From Roseiconus nitratireducens (GTDB lineage Bacteria > Planctomycetota > Planctomycetia > Pirellulales > Pirellulaceae): a stretch of DNA of 51,521 bases. Made by a program: the position numbers and the translations under genes. The notes under the pieces were generated by a model. The model was given only the letters and a program-made list of their open reading frames with translations. It was not told the origin of the DNA and searched no databases. The stretch is from positions 1-51,521 of the forward strand of contig NZ_VWOX01000028.1 of assembly GCF_008629675.1 (NCBI RefSeq), read 5' to 3'. This document shows positions 15,969 through 20,811 of this stretch, in pieces (within the stretch, counting starts at the first letter, position 1; the number at the start of each line of letters is the position of its first letter).

Positions 15969-16041
15969 GGGATTGTGGCAGACAAGGTAATGCATCGGTC
16001 TCTTAAACCGAATCATGTGAGTTCGATTCTCACCGGTCCCA
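15969..16041 (+). tRNA. tRNA-Lys(CTT)
   Basis: Acceptor GGGATTG/CGGTCCC, anticodon arm TCGGT-CTCTTAA-ACCGA, T-arm GTGAG-TTCGATT-CTCAC. A second lysine acceptor dedicated to AAG. Discriminator A then CTG. Confidence 0.88.
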
Positions 16042-16048
16042 CTGAATA

Positions 16049-16119
16049 GCACTGATGGTCTAACGGAAAGACGCCTCCGTCGTAACGAGGCAATGCGGGT
16101 TCGATTCCGGCTCGGTGCT
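16049..16119 (+). tRNA. tRNA-Thr(CGT)
   Basis: Acceptor GCACTGA/TCGGTGC; anticodon loop GTCGTAA closed by CCTC/GAGG with one mismatch; T-stem has one G-G mismatch. Only seven bases separate it from the previous tRNA. Discriminator T then CTT. Confidence 0.8.
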
Positions 16120-16173
16120 CTTTGCAGCGCTTCGGCGCTGATTGATTTTTGACAATTTGGTTGTGATGCAAAT

Positions 16174-16244
16174 GCGCCCATGATGTAGCGGCAGCCTACT
16201 GCCTTGCCATGGCGGAAGTGTGGGTTCGACTCCCACTGGGCGCT
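16174..16244 (+). tRNA. tRNA-Gly(GCC)
   Basis: Acceptor GCGCCCA/TGGGCGC, D-stem GTAG/CTAC, anticodon arm CTGCC-TTGCCAT-GGCGG, T-arm GTGGG-TTCGACT-CCCAC. Discriminator T then CTT. Confidence 0.9.
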
Positions 16245-16252
16245 CTTGTTAT

Positions 16253-16326
16253 CAGGATGTGGGAAAGCTTGGTATTCCGCGTGCTTCGGGTGCACGAGAT
16301 CGCTGGTTCAAATCCAGTCGTCCTGA
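16253..16326 (+). tRNA. tRNA-Pro(CGG)
   Basis: Acceptor CAGGATG/CGTCCTG (C1-G72 as in proline tRNAs), D-stem GGAA/TTCC, anticodon arm CGTGC-TTCGGGT-GCACG, T-loop TTCAAAT. Eight-base spacer to the previous tRNA. Discriminator A then CTT. Confidence 0.9.
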
Positions 16327-16342
16327 CTTTTGTGAATAACAA

Positions 16343-16415
16343 TCCGGTGTGGCCCAATCGGTAGGGCGGCTCCCTGTTAAGGAGACGAGTGATGGTTCGA
16401 GTCCATCCGCCGGAG
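16343..16415 (+). tRNA. tRNA-Asn(GTT)
   Basis: Acceptor TCCGGTG/CGCCGGA, D-stem GCCC/GGGC, anticodon loop CTGTTAA, T-arm GATGG-TTCGAGT-CCATC. Discriminator G then CTT. Confidence 0.9.
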
Positions 16416-16439
16416 CTTTGATGATTGCAAGAAAGATTC

Positions 16440-16507
16440 TCTCCGGCGCGTAGACGCGACGTGGGCCTTTGAAGTCCGCAGATCGGGTGCGATTCCCGGA
16501 CGGAGTG
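16440..16507 (+). tRNA. tRNA-Gln(TTG), degenerate
   Basis: Only 68 nt. The acceptor (TCTCCGG/ACGGAGT) has two mismatched ends, the D-arm is shrunk to about GCGT-AG-ACGC, and the T-loop reads TGCGATT instead of TTCGA. The anticodon arm TGGGC-CTTTGAA-GTCCG is intact. Trailer after the discriminator is CTG. Confidence 0.65.
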
Positions 16508-16524
16508 CTGAGTTTACGTTTTAC

Positions 16525-16599
16525 ACCGAGGCGGCAACTGTTGGTCGTTGCACCTGGCTCTGAACCAGGAGAACACAGGTTCGATTCCTGTCCTCGGCG
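16525..16599 (+). tRNA. tRNA-Gln(CTG)
   Basis: Acceptor ACCGAGG/CCTCGGC with an A-C mismatch at the end, D-stem GCAA/TTGC, anticodon arm CCTGG-CTCTGAA-CCAGG, T-arm ACAGG-TTCGATT-CCTGT. Discriminator G, then only CT before the next tRNA starts. Confidence 0.88.
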
Positions 16600-16601
16600 C
16601 T

Positions 16602-16677
16602 GTGGCCAGATCTGGTGCTGGTTTCCAGAGACTCACTGTGAATGAGTTTGTCGCCGGTTCAATTCCGGTTGGTCACC
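16602..16677 (+). tRNA. tRNA-His(GTG), copy 1, without encoded G-1
   Basis: Acceptor GTGGCCA/TGGTCAC, anticodon arm ACTCA-CTGTGAA-TGAGT, T-loop TTCAATT, discriminator C. The base before G1 is T (part of the CT left by tRNA-Gln two bases upstream), so the G-1 usually encoded in bacterial histidine tRNAs is missing. Trailer CTG. Confidence 0.88.
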
Positions 16678-16689
16678 CTGAACCAATTC

Positions 16690-16762
16690 GGTGGTAAGTC
16701 CCTCTGGGAAGGGAACTTGATTGTCTATCAAGTCGTTGCGGGTTCGACTCCCGTTGCCATCG
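16690..16762 (+). tRNA. tRNA-Asp(GTC), copy 1
   Basis: Acceptor GGTGGTA/TGCCATC, D-stem TCCC/GGGA, anticodon loop TTGTCTA, T-arm GCGGG-TTCGACT-CCCGT. Position 37 is T, where a purine is expected. Discriminator G then CTT. A normal tRNA-Asp lies at 18102. Confidence 0.8.
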
Positions 16763-16772
16763 CTTTCATCAA

Positions 16773-16844
16773 GCCGCATTCGACTACTGGCTAGGTCGGC
16801 TGCTTCTCAGGCAGCAGGAAGGAGATCGAAACTCCTATGCGGTA
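16773..16844 (+). tRNA. tRNA-Glu(CTC)
   Basis: Acceptor GCCGCAT/ATGCGGT, anticodon arm GCTGC-TTCTCAG-GCAGC, T-arm AGGAG-ATCGAAA-CTCCT in which the usual first T of the loop is A. Discriminator A then CTT. Confidence 0.82.
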
Positions 16845-16876
16845 CTTGGCTGACGAACAAGTCGGCCGCAAATCAC

Positions 16877-16951
16877 GGCGTGGTAGATTCTGTTGGCAGA
16901 ATTGTCTGGCTTTCATCCAGGAGTCCGCGGGTTCGATTCCCGCTCACGTCG
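16877..16951 (+). tRNA. tRNA-Glu(TTC)
   Basis: Acceptor GGCGTGG/TCACGTC with three wobble pairs, anticodon arm TCTGG-CTTTCAT-CCAGG, T-arm GCGGG-TTCGATT-CCCGC. Discriminator G then CTG. Confidence 0.85.
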
Positions 16952-16972
16952 CTGCGTTTAAACGCAATTTAC

Positions 16973-17055
16973 GGAAGTCACCCGGCCGGATGAGGACACT
17001 GTCTTGAAAACAGCTGCGGGTAAAACCGTTGTGGGTTCGAGTCCCACGGCTTCCG
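16973..17055 (+). tRNA. tRNA-Ser(TGA)
   Basis: Class II tRNA with a long variable arm (GCGGG..CCGT). Acceptor GGAAGTC/GGCTTCC, anticodon loop CTTGAAA, T-arm GTGGG-TTCGAGT-CCCAC, discriminator G as serine tRNAs require, then CTT. Confidence 0.9.
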
Positions 17056-17068
17056 CTTGAAACAACTT

Positions 17069-17153
17069 GGGAGCGTTTCCACACGGGAGGTTGTAACCCT
17101 TCTGCCTTTAATTGTGTGGTAGCTGGCGAGAGGTGCGATTCCTTGCGTTCCCA
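17069..17153 (+). tRNA. tRNA-Tyr(GTA), D-arm reduced
   Basis: Acceptor GGGAGCG/CGTTCCC, anticodon arm GGAGG-TTGTAAC-CCTTC, a variable region of about 26 nt as in bacterial tyrosine tRNAs, discriminator A. Only ten bases (TTTCCACACG) stand between acceptor and anticodon stems, so a normal D-arm cannot form. The T-loop is TGCGATT. Trailer CTT. Confidence 0.68.
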
Positions 17154-17161
17154 CTTGATTC

Positions 17162-17232
17162 ACGTCCTTGGTGTAACGGTAGCACTGCTGATTCCAAACC
17201 AGTAAGTCAGGGTTCAAATCCTTGGGGACGTG
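17162..17232 (+). tRNA. tRNA-Trp(CCA)
   Basis: Acceptor ACGTCCT/GGGACGT, D-stem GTGT/GCAC, anticodon loop TTCCAAA with a weak A-C closing position, T-arm CAGGG-TTCAAAT-CCTTG. Discriminator G then CTC. Confidence 0.88.
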
Positions 17233-17255
17233 CTCTCCGGATCGACAATTTGAAA

Positions 17256-17327
17256 AGTCCTGTGGTCCAACGGCTACGACACCTGTCTTACAAACAGGAA
17301 ACGATGGTTCGATTCCATCCAGGACTA
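17256..17327 (+). tRNA. tRNA-Val(TAC)
   Basis: Perfect acceptor AGTCCTG/CAGGACT, anticodon arm CCTGT-CTTACAA-ACAGG, T-arm GATGG-TTCGATT-CCATC. Discriminator A then CTT. Confidence 0.92.
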
Positions 17328-17375
17328 CTTACGCGTCGCGGTGACGCTGCTTCATGCCAAACTTGGAGAATGACG

Positions 17376-17642
17376 ATGGCCAAACAAGTCAAATACGTGC
17401 AGTGTGCGATGAAACGCGCGGTCGCCGGTGGCTCAGTGCGGACAACGTCATACATTCCTCAGCAGTTTGCGACGCTGGGTCGTGTTTTGAAGCTGAAAGA
17501 CGAACTCGATCGCTGGGTTGATGGATGGGTGGTTGAGTGCGTCGGCCATATGGTCGTCGATGCCGCGGATGCTCCCGACTATCGGAAAGCGATTCGGAAC
17601 CATCGGAAGTCGACAGGCGACAGTCAACCGCGATTGAAATGA
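17376..17642 (+). CDS. small basic protein embedded in the tRNA island, unknown function
   Basis: ATG 17376 has GGAG (17365-17368) seven bases upstream; ATG 17370 lies too near. The 88-residue product starts MAKQVKYVQCAMKRAVAGGS and contains RTTSYIPQQFATLGRVLKL and DGWVVECVGHMVV, ending in a basic RKAIRNHRKSTGDSQPRLK tail. The layout (YVQC, a 'T.S.IP..FA..G..LKL' core, 'DGW.V..VG') recalls short phage and plasmid proteins of unknown role. It sits alone between tRNA-Val and tRNA-Leu on the same strand, so it is probably co-transcribed with them. Confidence 0.75.
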   Translation: MAKQVKYVQCAMKRAVAGGSVRTTSYIPQQFATLGRVLKLKDELDRWVDGWVVECVGHMVVDAADAPDYRKAIRNHRKSTGDSQPRLK

Positions 17643-17699
17643 CGAATCAAGGCTTGCCGGTCGGTGTGGTGAAATCCCATCGGTCGGTAAGCATCGGAC

Positions 17700-17773
17700 G
17701 CCCAGATACGCCAATCGGCAGAGCGACTCGGCTTAAACCCGAGTGTTTGCAGGTTCGATCCCTGCTCTGGGTA
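17700..17773 (+). tRNA. tRNA-Leu(TAA) with a short variable loop
   Basis: Acceptor GCCCAGA/TCTGGGT, anticodon arm CTCGG-CTTAAAC-CCGAG, T-arm GCAGG-TTCGATC-CCTGC. The variable loop is only TGTTT, although bacterial leucine tRNAs normally have a long arm. Discriminator A fits leucine. Trailer CTG. Confidence 0.82.
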
Positions 17774-17839
17774 CTGAAAAAAGTCGCGGAAGAGGCGAAC
17801 CAGCAACAACTGGTCGACCTCTTCAAACACGAAACACAT

Positions 17840-17910
17840 GGGGCGCTCGTCCAACGGGAAGACGTCTGTTTTGCAAGCAGAAGATCGGGGTTCGATTCCC
17901 CGGTGCTCCA
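17840..17910 (+). tRNA. tRNA-Ala(TGC), copy 1
   Basis: Acceptor GGGGCGC/GTGCTCC contains the G3-U70 pair that marks alanine tRNAs. Anticodon arm TCTGT-TTTGCAA-GCAGA, T-arm CGGGG-TTCGATT-CCCCG. Discriminator A then CTC. Confidence 0.92.
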
Positions 17911-17924
17911 CTCATTTCGATTAC

Positions 17925-17998
17925 GGCTCGGTAGGCAATTGGCAGACCACTTTGGCTTAGAACCAGAGATGCTGTGGGTTCGAGTCCCACCTGAGCTA
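17925..17998 (+). tRNA. tRNA-Leu(TAG) with a short variable loop
   Basis: Acceptor GGCTCGG/CTGAGCT, anticodon arm TTTGG-CTTAGAA-CCAGA, variable loop about six bases, T-arm GTGGG-TTCGAGT-CCCAC. Discriminator A then CTG. Short variable loop is unexpected for leucine. Confidence 0.82.
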
Positions 17999-18010
17999 CT
18001 GAAACATCAT

Positions 18011-18084
18011 GCGGGTGTAGTGTCCAACGGCCAGCACGATTGGCTTCCAACCAATTAGTCTCGGTTCGAATCCGAGTGCCCGTA
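18011..18084 (+). tRNA. tRNA-Gly(TCC)
   Basis: Acceptor GCGGGTG/TGCCCGT, D-stem GTGT/GCAC, anticodon arm ATTGG-CTTCCAA-CCAAT, T-arm CTCGG-TTCGAAT-CCGAG. Discriminator A then CTT. Confidence 0.9.
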
Positions 18085-18101
18085 CTTTTTCGTGATCAAA
18101 C

Positions 18102-18174
18102 GTCCTCGTGGAGCAGCGGAGTGCTCGCTTGCCTGTCACGCAAGAGGTCGTCGGTTCAAATCCGATCGGGGACG
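18102..18174 (+). tRNA. tRNA-Asp(GTC), copy 2
   Basis: Acceptor GTCCTCG/CGGGGAC, D-stem GAGC/GCTC, anticodon arm CTTGC-CTGTCAC-GCAAG, T-loop TTCAAAT. Discriminator G then CTT. Canonical, unlike copy 1. Confidence 0.92.
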
Positions 18175-18189
18175 CTTTTCAAATCGAAC

Positions 18190-18267
18190 GGCGTGGTACG
18201 CAAACCGGTAAAGCGGCGAAGCTCAAACCTTCGTGATTGTTTGTGGGTTCGACTCCCTCCCGCGCTA
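18190..18267 (+). tRNA. tRNA-Leu(CAA) with a short variable loop
   Basis: Acceptor GGCGTGG/CCGCGCT, anticodon arm CGAAG-CTCAAAC-CTTCG, nine-base variable loop (TGATTGTTT), T-stem with one T-T mismatch. Discriminator A then CTT. Confidence 0.82.
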
Positions 18268-18286
18268 CTTTTTTCCAACAACAAAC

Positions 18287-18370
18287 AGCCAAGTGGCGGA
18301 ACAGGTAGACGCGCGACCCTCAGACAGTCGTGCCCACAGAGGCGTGCGAGTTCGACTCTCGCCTTGGCTA
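18287..18370 (+). tRNA. tRNA-Leu(CAG)
   Basis: The only leucine tRNA here with the classical long variable arm (TGCCC-ACAGA-GGCGT). Acceptor AGCCAAG/CTTGGCT, anticodon loop CTCAGAC, T-arm GCGAG-TTCGACT-CTCGC. Discriminator A then CTT. Confidence 0.92.
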
Positions 18371-18386
18371 CTTTTCAAAACGACAT

Positions 18387-18456
18387 TGCAGGTGCGACAG
18401 ATGTCCAACTGATCGTCATAAGGTCGGTGTGCTCGGCTCGATACCGAGACCTGCAA
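18387..18456 (+). tRNA. tRNA-Met(CAT), elongator-like
   Basis: Perfect acceptor TGCAGGT/ACCTGCA, anticodon arm TGATC-GTCATAA-GGTCG, T-arm CTCGG-CTCGATA-CCGAG. D-region is only 16 nt and the T-loop begins C instead of T. Trailer after A is CTT. Confidence 0.78.
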
Positions 18457-18474
18457 CTTTGGATGCAACAACGA

Positions 18475-18543
18475 CGCGGATGGGCCAGTGCTCAGCCAGG
18501 CCTCATAAGCCAGGACCGCCGGGTGCGACCCCCGGATCCGCTA
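18475..18543 (+). tRNA. tRNA-Met(CAT), initiator-like
   Basis: Acceptor CGCGGAT/ATCCGCT leaves a C1-U72 mismatch, echoing the unpaired end of bacterial initiators. Loop CTCATAA is the initiator loop and three G-C pairs flank it (AC stem CAGGC/GCCAG with one A-A). D-region of 15 nt, T-loop TGCGACC. Discriminator A then CTT. Confidence 0.72.
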
Positions 18544-18552
18544 CTTTCATTC

Positions 18553-18628
18553 GGCCGGGTACGCAAACTGGCAAAGCGGTCACGTTGAGGGCGTGGCGAT
18601 TTTGTGGGTTCAACCCCCACCTCGGTCA
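18553..18628 (+). tRNA. tRNA-Leu(GAG) with a short variable loop
   Basis: Acceptor GGCCGGG/CTCGGTC, anticodon arm TCACG-TTGAGGG-CGTGG, seven-base variable loop (CGATTTT), T-arm GTGGG-TTCAACC-CCCAC. Its D-arm closely matches tRNA-Leu(CAA). Discriminator A then CTG. Confidence 0.82.
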
Positions 18629-18640
18629 CTGGCAATAAAT

Positions 18641-18713
18641 GATCGCGTGGTCCAGCGGCGAAGACGCCTGCGTGACATGCAGGAGAACGATGGTTCGATT
18701 CCATCCGCGGTCA
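18641..18713 (+). tRNA. tRNA-Val(GAC)
   Basis: Acceptor GATCGCG/CGCGGTC, anticodon arm CCTGC-GTGACAT-GCAGG, T-arm GATGG-TTCGATT-CCATC (same T-arm as tRNA-Val(TAC)). Discriminator A then CTT. Confidence 0.9.
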
Positions 18714-18728
18714 CTTTTGAAACGATAA

Positions 18729-18799
18729 GGTCTGTAAGTGTTGCGGCAGCACGCGTCTGTGGTATGGACGAAGACCGGGTTCAATTCCCGGACGGACCT
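18729..18799 (+). tRNA. tRNA-Thr(GGT)
   Basis: Acceptor GGTCTGT/ACGGACC, anticodon arm CGTCT-GTGGTAT-GGACG, T-arm CCGGG-TTCAATT-CCCGG. Discriminator T then CTG. Confidence 0.9.
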
Positions 18800-18806
18800 C
18801 TGAAAT

Positions 18807-18879
18807 GGGCTGGCATGTTCCATGGGGGCGACAGATCCTTGCAAGATCAGTGAGAAGGGTTCGATTCCCTTGCGGTCCA
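18807..18879 (+). tRNA. tRNA-Ala(TGC), copy 2
   Basis: Acceptor GGGCTGG/GCGGTCC keeps the alanine G3-U70 pair but has a G-G mismatch at position 7. Anticodon loop CTTGCAA in stem GATC/GATC, T-arm AAGGG-TTCGATT-CCCTT. Discriminator A then CTC, as in copy 1. Confidence 0.85.
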
Positions 18880-18907
18880 CTCAATTTAGAAGAGAAGGAA
18901 AGGCAAC

Positions 18908-19153
18908 TTGAATTCAGTCAGGATTCGTTTTGTTGGCGAACCAGGAGAAGCTTGTCACTTCATCAAGACCGGCCCCATGGATCAGATGAATCCTCCGGCT
19001 ATTGAGTTTGGTGGAGGTGATATTGCCGAAGTGCAACTCCGGATCTCAGAAGCTGATGAGCACTGTGTTGACATCAAGTTCGCCGATGGAACCTGGGCAT
19101 ATCAAGTACCCCGCGATTTCTTTGAAGAATTGAACGAACAGAACGGAAGGTAG
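18908..19153 (+). CDS. small acidic protein embedded in the tRNA island, unknown function
   Basis: The TTG at 18908 is preceded by AGGAAAGG (18896-18903) at the right distance; no ATG is available upstream. The 81-residue product begins MNSVRIRFVGEPGEACHFIK and continues with EFGGGDIAEVQLRISEADEHCVDIKFADGTW, a short beta-rich fold with an acidic character. No family is recognised. Its last three codons are also the first bases of tRNA-Ser(GCT), a nine-base gene overlap, which argues that both are read from one transcript. Confidence 0.65.
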   Translation: MNSVRIRFVGEPGEACHFIKTGPMDQMNPPAIEFGGGDIAEVQLRISEADEHCVDIKFADGTWAYQVPRDFFEELNEQNGR

Positions 19154-19231
19154 CCGGATACGGCTTGCCGGGCCGGTTTGCTAAACCGTGCGACTTCCTG
19201 AGTCATGTGGGTTCAAATCCCATGCCTTCCG
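19145..19231 (+). tRNA. tRNA-Ser(GCT)
   Basis: Class II with variable arm (GCGACTTCCTGAGTCAT). Acceptor GGAAGGT/GCCTTCC, D-stem CCGG/CCGG, anticodon loop TTGCTAA, T-loop TTCAAAT. Discriminator G then CTT. The 5' end overlaps the stop codon of the preceding CDS. Confidence 0.9.
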
Positions 19232-19235
19232 CTTA

Positions 19236-19320
19236 GAGATAGCGATTTAGCCATTAGCGAATTAGCGATTAGCAAAGATGAGAACAGCTAACTGCTAACA
19301 AGCTAAATGCTAACCAGCCT
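19236..19320 (+). repeat. iterated-word inverted repeat (TTAGC/GCTAA)
   Basis: TTAGC-type words occur about five times from 19236 to 19271, followed after a 13-base gap by GCTAA words about five times (CAGCTAACTGCTAACAAGC and on). The two halves can pair as one long imperfect hairpin. It lies between tRNA-Ser and tRNA-Arg. Confidence 0.65.
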
Positions 19321-19326
19321 AATCCT

Positions 19327-19398
19327 GGCTCGATGGTGAAACGGAAATCATCTCCGGCTTCTAACCGGAAGTTCCGGGTTCGAATCCTGGTCGGGCTG
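19327..19398 (+). tRNA. tRNA-Arg(TCT)
   Basis: Acceptor GGCTCGA/TCGGGCT, anticodon arm TCCGG-CTTCTAA-CCGGA, T-arm CCGGG-TTCGAAT-CCTGG. Discriminator G then CTG. Confidence 0.9.
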
Positions 19399-19468
19399 CT
19401 GCCGAGATCGGTCACGTTGGCCGCCGGCGTCATTCCTCGTGTTTTGACACTTTTAGAAAGGGTATGTC

Positions 19469-20275
19469 ATGGGCATGCATCAGATTGAGCGTCAATTCAC
19501 GCGGATTGGCGCTCGAGCGAAGATCCATCCTCCGGTTGTGAACCGATGGACCAAGGTTGAAGGCGTTTCGATCGACATCGGTAACGATGCCGAAGGCGAG
19601 TTCTTCGATATTTCCGTAGAACGACCCGTGCTTGCCGAAACCCGCGTCCTCGATGTTCAGCCATCGCTGCGGCACTTGCTGCTGATGTCGGATCAAGACG
19701 ACGGAAAGCACAAGTTCCTGTGCGGTCACGATGAGCGTCATTGGTTTGTTGCAGCGGTTCCTGAGCGAGCTGCCGTGTCAACGGTAAAGACTGCGTTCGA
19801 GGCACTGAAGCCTCCCGCCGTGCGAAGCCTCGAGAATCGACTCGGGGTGAAGCCACGCAAGCGAAACCGTCGACGCAACGAAGCTTTCGTACGACAGGGT
19901 GAATGGTTCTTCGTTCCCGTTGAAAACCCGGGATTGGTTGATGAGCGTTGGGTTCTGCGAAACGAGCCGATCGCCCGCGGTGGCGGAAAGCCTCACATTT
20001 GTGAGGAACTGGTTCGCCAGGGAGGTCAGCTGGTTTACGTCAGCAGCCAGCATCCAAACGGATTGACCGAAGGTCAGCGACGGCGATTGATCAGCCGTAA
20101 GCCGGAACTTCGTCATCTGCACTGGGTAGCTCAGCGACGCAACCCGAGCGTGTTTGTCCGTGGACGTGTGCGTCATCCCGATCACAAGACGATCATCTTG
20201 AACGGATGGCACCAAGTCATGATGAACACGGAAAACGAATCGTTGGCGATGCGACACGTCGCATTCATCGATTAA
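19469..20275 (+). CDS. 268-residue conserved-type protein embedded in the tRNA island
   Basis: ATG 19469 follows AGAAAGGG at the right spacing. The protein runs MGMHQIERQFTRIGARAKI, then a beta-rich N-terminal half (VEGVSIDIGNDAEGEFFDISV) with HKFLCGHDERHWFVAAVPE near residues 90-110, and a second half with RNEAFVRQGEWFFVPVEN near 138-156. It ends MRHVAFID. I have seen unnamed bacterial proteins with the HERHWF/RQGEWFF segments but no function is established. A very basic stretch (GVKPRKRNRRRN) separates the halves and could bind RNA; that is inference. It is flanked by tRNAs on both sides on the same strand. Confidence 0.8.
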   Translation: MGMHQIERQFTRIGARAKIHPPVVNRWTKVEGVSIDIGNDAEGEFFDISVERPVLAETRVLDVQPSLRHLLLMSDQDDGKHKFLCGHDERHWFVAAVPERAAVSTVKTAFEALKPPAVRSLENRLGVKPRKRNRRRNEAFVRQGEWFFVPVENPGLVDERWVLRNEPIARGGGKPHICEELVRQGGQLVYVSSQHPNGLTEGQRRRLISRKPELRHLHWVAQRRNPSVFVRGRVRHPDHKTIILNGWHQVMMNTENESLAMRHVAFID

Positions 20276-20277
20276 GC

Positions 20278-20306
20278 CGCGGCTCTGCTTCACTCGCGGA
20301 GCCGCT
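20278..20306 (+). terminator. hairpin after the 19469-20275 gene
   Basis: GCGGCTC and GAGCCGC can pair across 13 bases just after the stop codon. The trailing sequence is TTTAA, not a full T run, so it may be a weak terminator or an RNA-stabilising hairpin before the next tRNA. Confidence 0.4.
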
Positions 20307-20313
20307 TTAACAC

Positions 20314-20389
20314 GGTGTCCGTGGTGTACTCGGTTTGTGCACACTTGCCTGTGAAGCAAGAGGTAAGGGTTCAAATCCCTTCGGTCACC
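20314..20389 (+). tRNA. tRNA-His(GTG), copy 2, with G-1
   Basis: G-1 (20314) faces C73, the usual histidine mark. Acceptor GTGTCCG/CGGTCAC has one T-T mismatch; anticodon arm CTTGC-CTGTGAA-GCAAG; T-arm AAGGG-TTCAAAT-CCCTT. This is the only tRNA of the island where CT does not follow the discriminator directly (C73 then CCT). Confidence 0.85.
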
Positions 20390-20395
20390 CCTTTT

Positions 20396-20470
20396 TGAGA
20401 GCTGTGAGTCTCGAGCGATGAGTCCTGAGCATTTGCTCACAGCTCAAGACTCAAGTCTCAAGACTCACCA
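20396..20470 (+). repeat. iterated-word inverted repeat (GAGTCTTGAG type)
   Basis: GTGAGTCTCGAGCGATGAGTCC on the left is answered by CTCAAGACTCAAGTCTCAAG on the right, about 21 of 26 positions pairing. GAGCTGTGAG/CTCACAGCTC gives a second pairing. The same words recur at 21797-21835. Confidence 0.6.
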
Positions 20471-20471
20471 T

Positions 20472-20545
20472 GCCGACGTGGCTCGATCTAGAAAGGCGCT
20501 GCTCTTGTAAAGCAGACCATGCTGGTGCGAATCCAGTCGTCGGCT
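20472..20545 (+). tRNA. tRNA-Thr(TGT)
   Basis: Perfect acceptor GCCGACG/CGTCGGC, anticodon arm CTGCT-CTTGTAA-AGCAG, T-arm GCTGG-TGCGAAT-CCAGT with TGC in place of TTC. Discriminator T then CTG. Confidence 0.85.
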
Positions 20546-20559
20546 CTGAACTCAAATAT

Positions 20560-20631
20560 GGCCCGTGAGTGTGCTGGACAGCATGACAGTCTTCGAAACT
20601 GTCGGACCAGGTTCGATTCCTGGACGGGTTA
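20560..20631 (+). tRNA. tRNA-Arg(TCG)
   Basis: Acceptor GGCCCGT/ACGGGTT, anticodon arm ACAGT-CTTCGAA-ACTGT, T-arm CCAGG-TTCGATT-CCTGG. Discriminator A then CTT. Confidence 0.9.
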
Positions 20632-20664
20632 CTTGCCTCGGCGGCGTCAGGAGCGAGCGAACAA

Positions 20665-20811
20665 ATGGATCCTGCGTTCACCATTCGAAATGACCGCTCA
20701 GATTTTCCACATCTGACAAGCTTGTACTTCACATCGGCTCCGCTCCGAGGCTCCTTACAAACGTTTCAGAAGAATCATCGTTCACGCAAACCCAGAGGAG
20801 GTGCATCATGA
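20665..20811 (+). CDS. possible 48-residue leader ORF overlapping the slipin start
   Basis: The frame starts at ATG 20665 (AGGAG lies twelve bases upstream, a long gap) and encodes MDPAFTIRNDRSDFPHLTSL onward, ending in a TGA that overlaps the ATG of the next gene (ATGA). Such overlaps usually reflect translational coupling. The peptide has no recognised family, so the frame may be fortuitous. Confidence 0.3.
   Translation: MDPAFTIRNDRSDFPHLTSLYFTSAPLRGSLQTFQKNHRSRKPRGGAS

Noticed and set aside
15897..16295. Leftward frames across the tRNA cluster (also at 17624, 17823, 18492 and others)
   Set aside because: They read the complement of tRNA genes (repeated words like GIEPAT and ESNHR), a well-known artefact of tRNA arrays.
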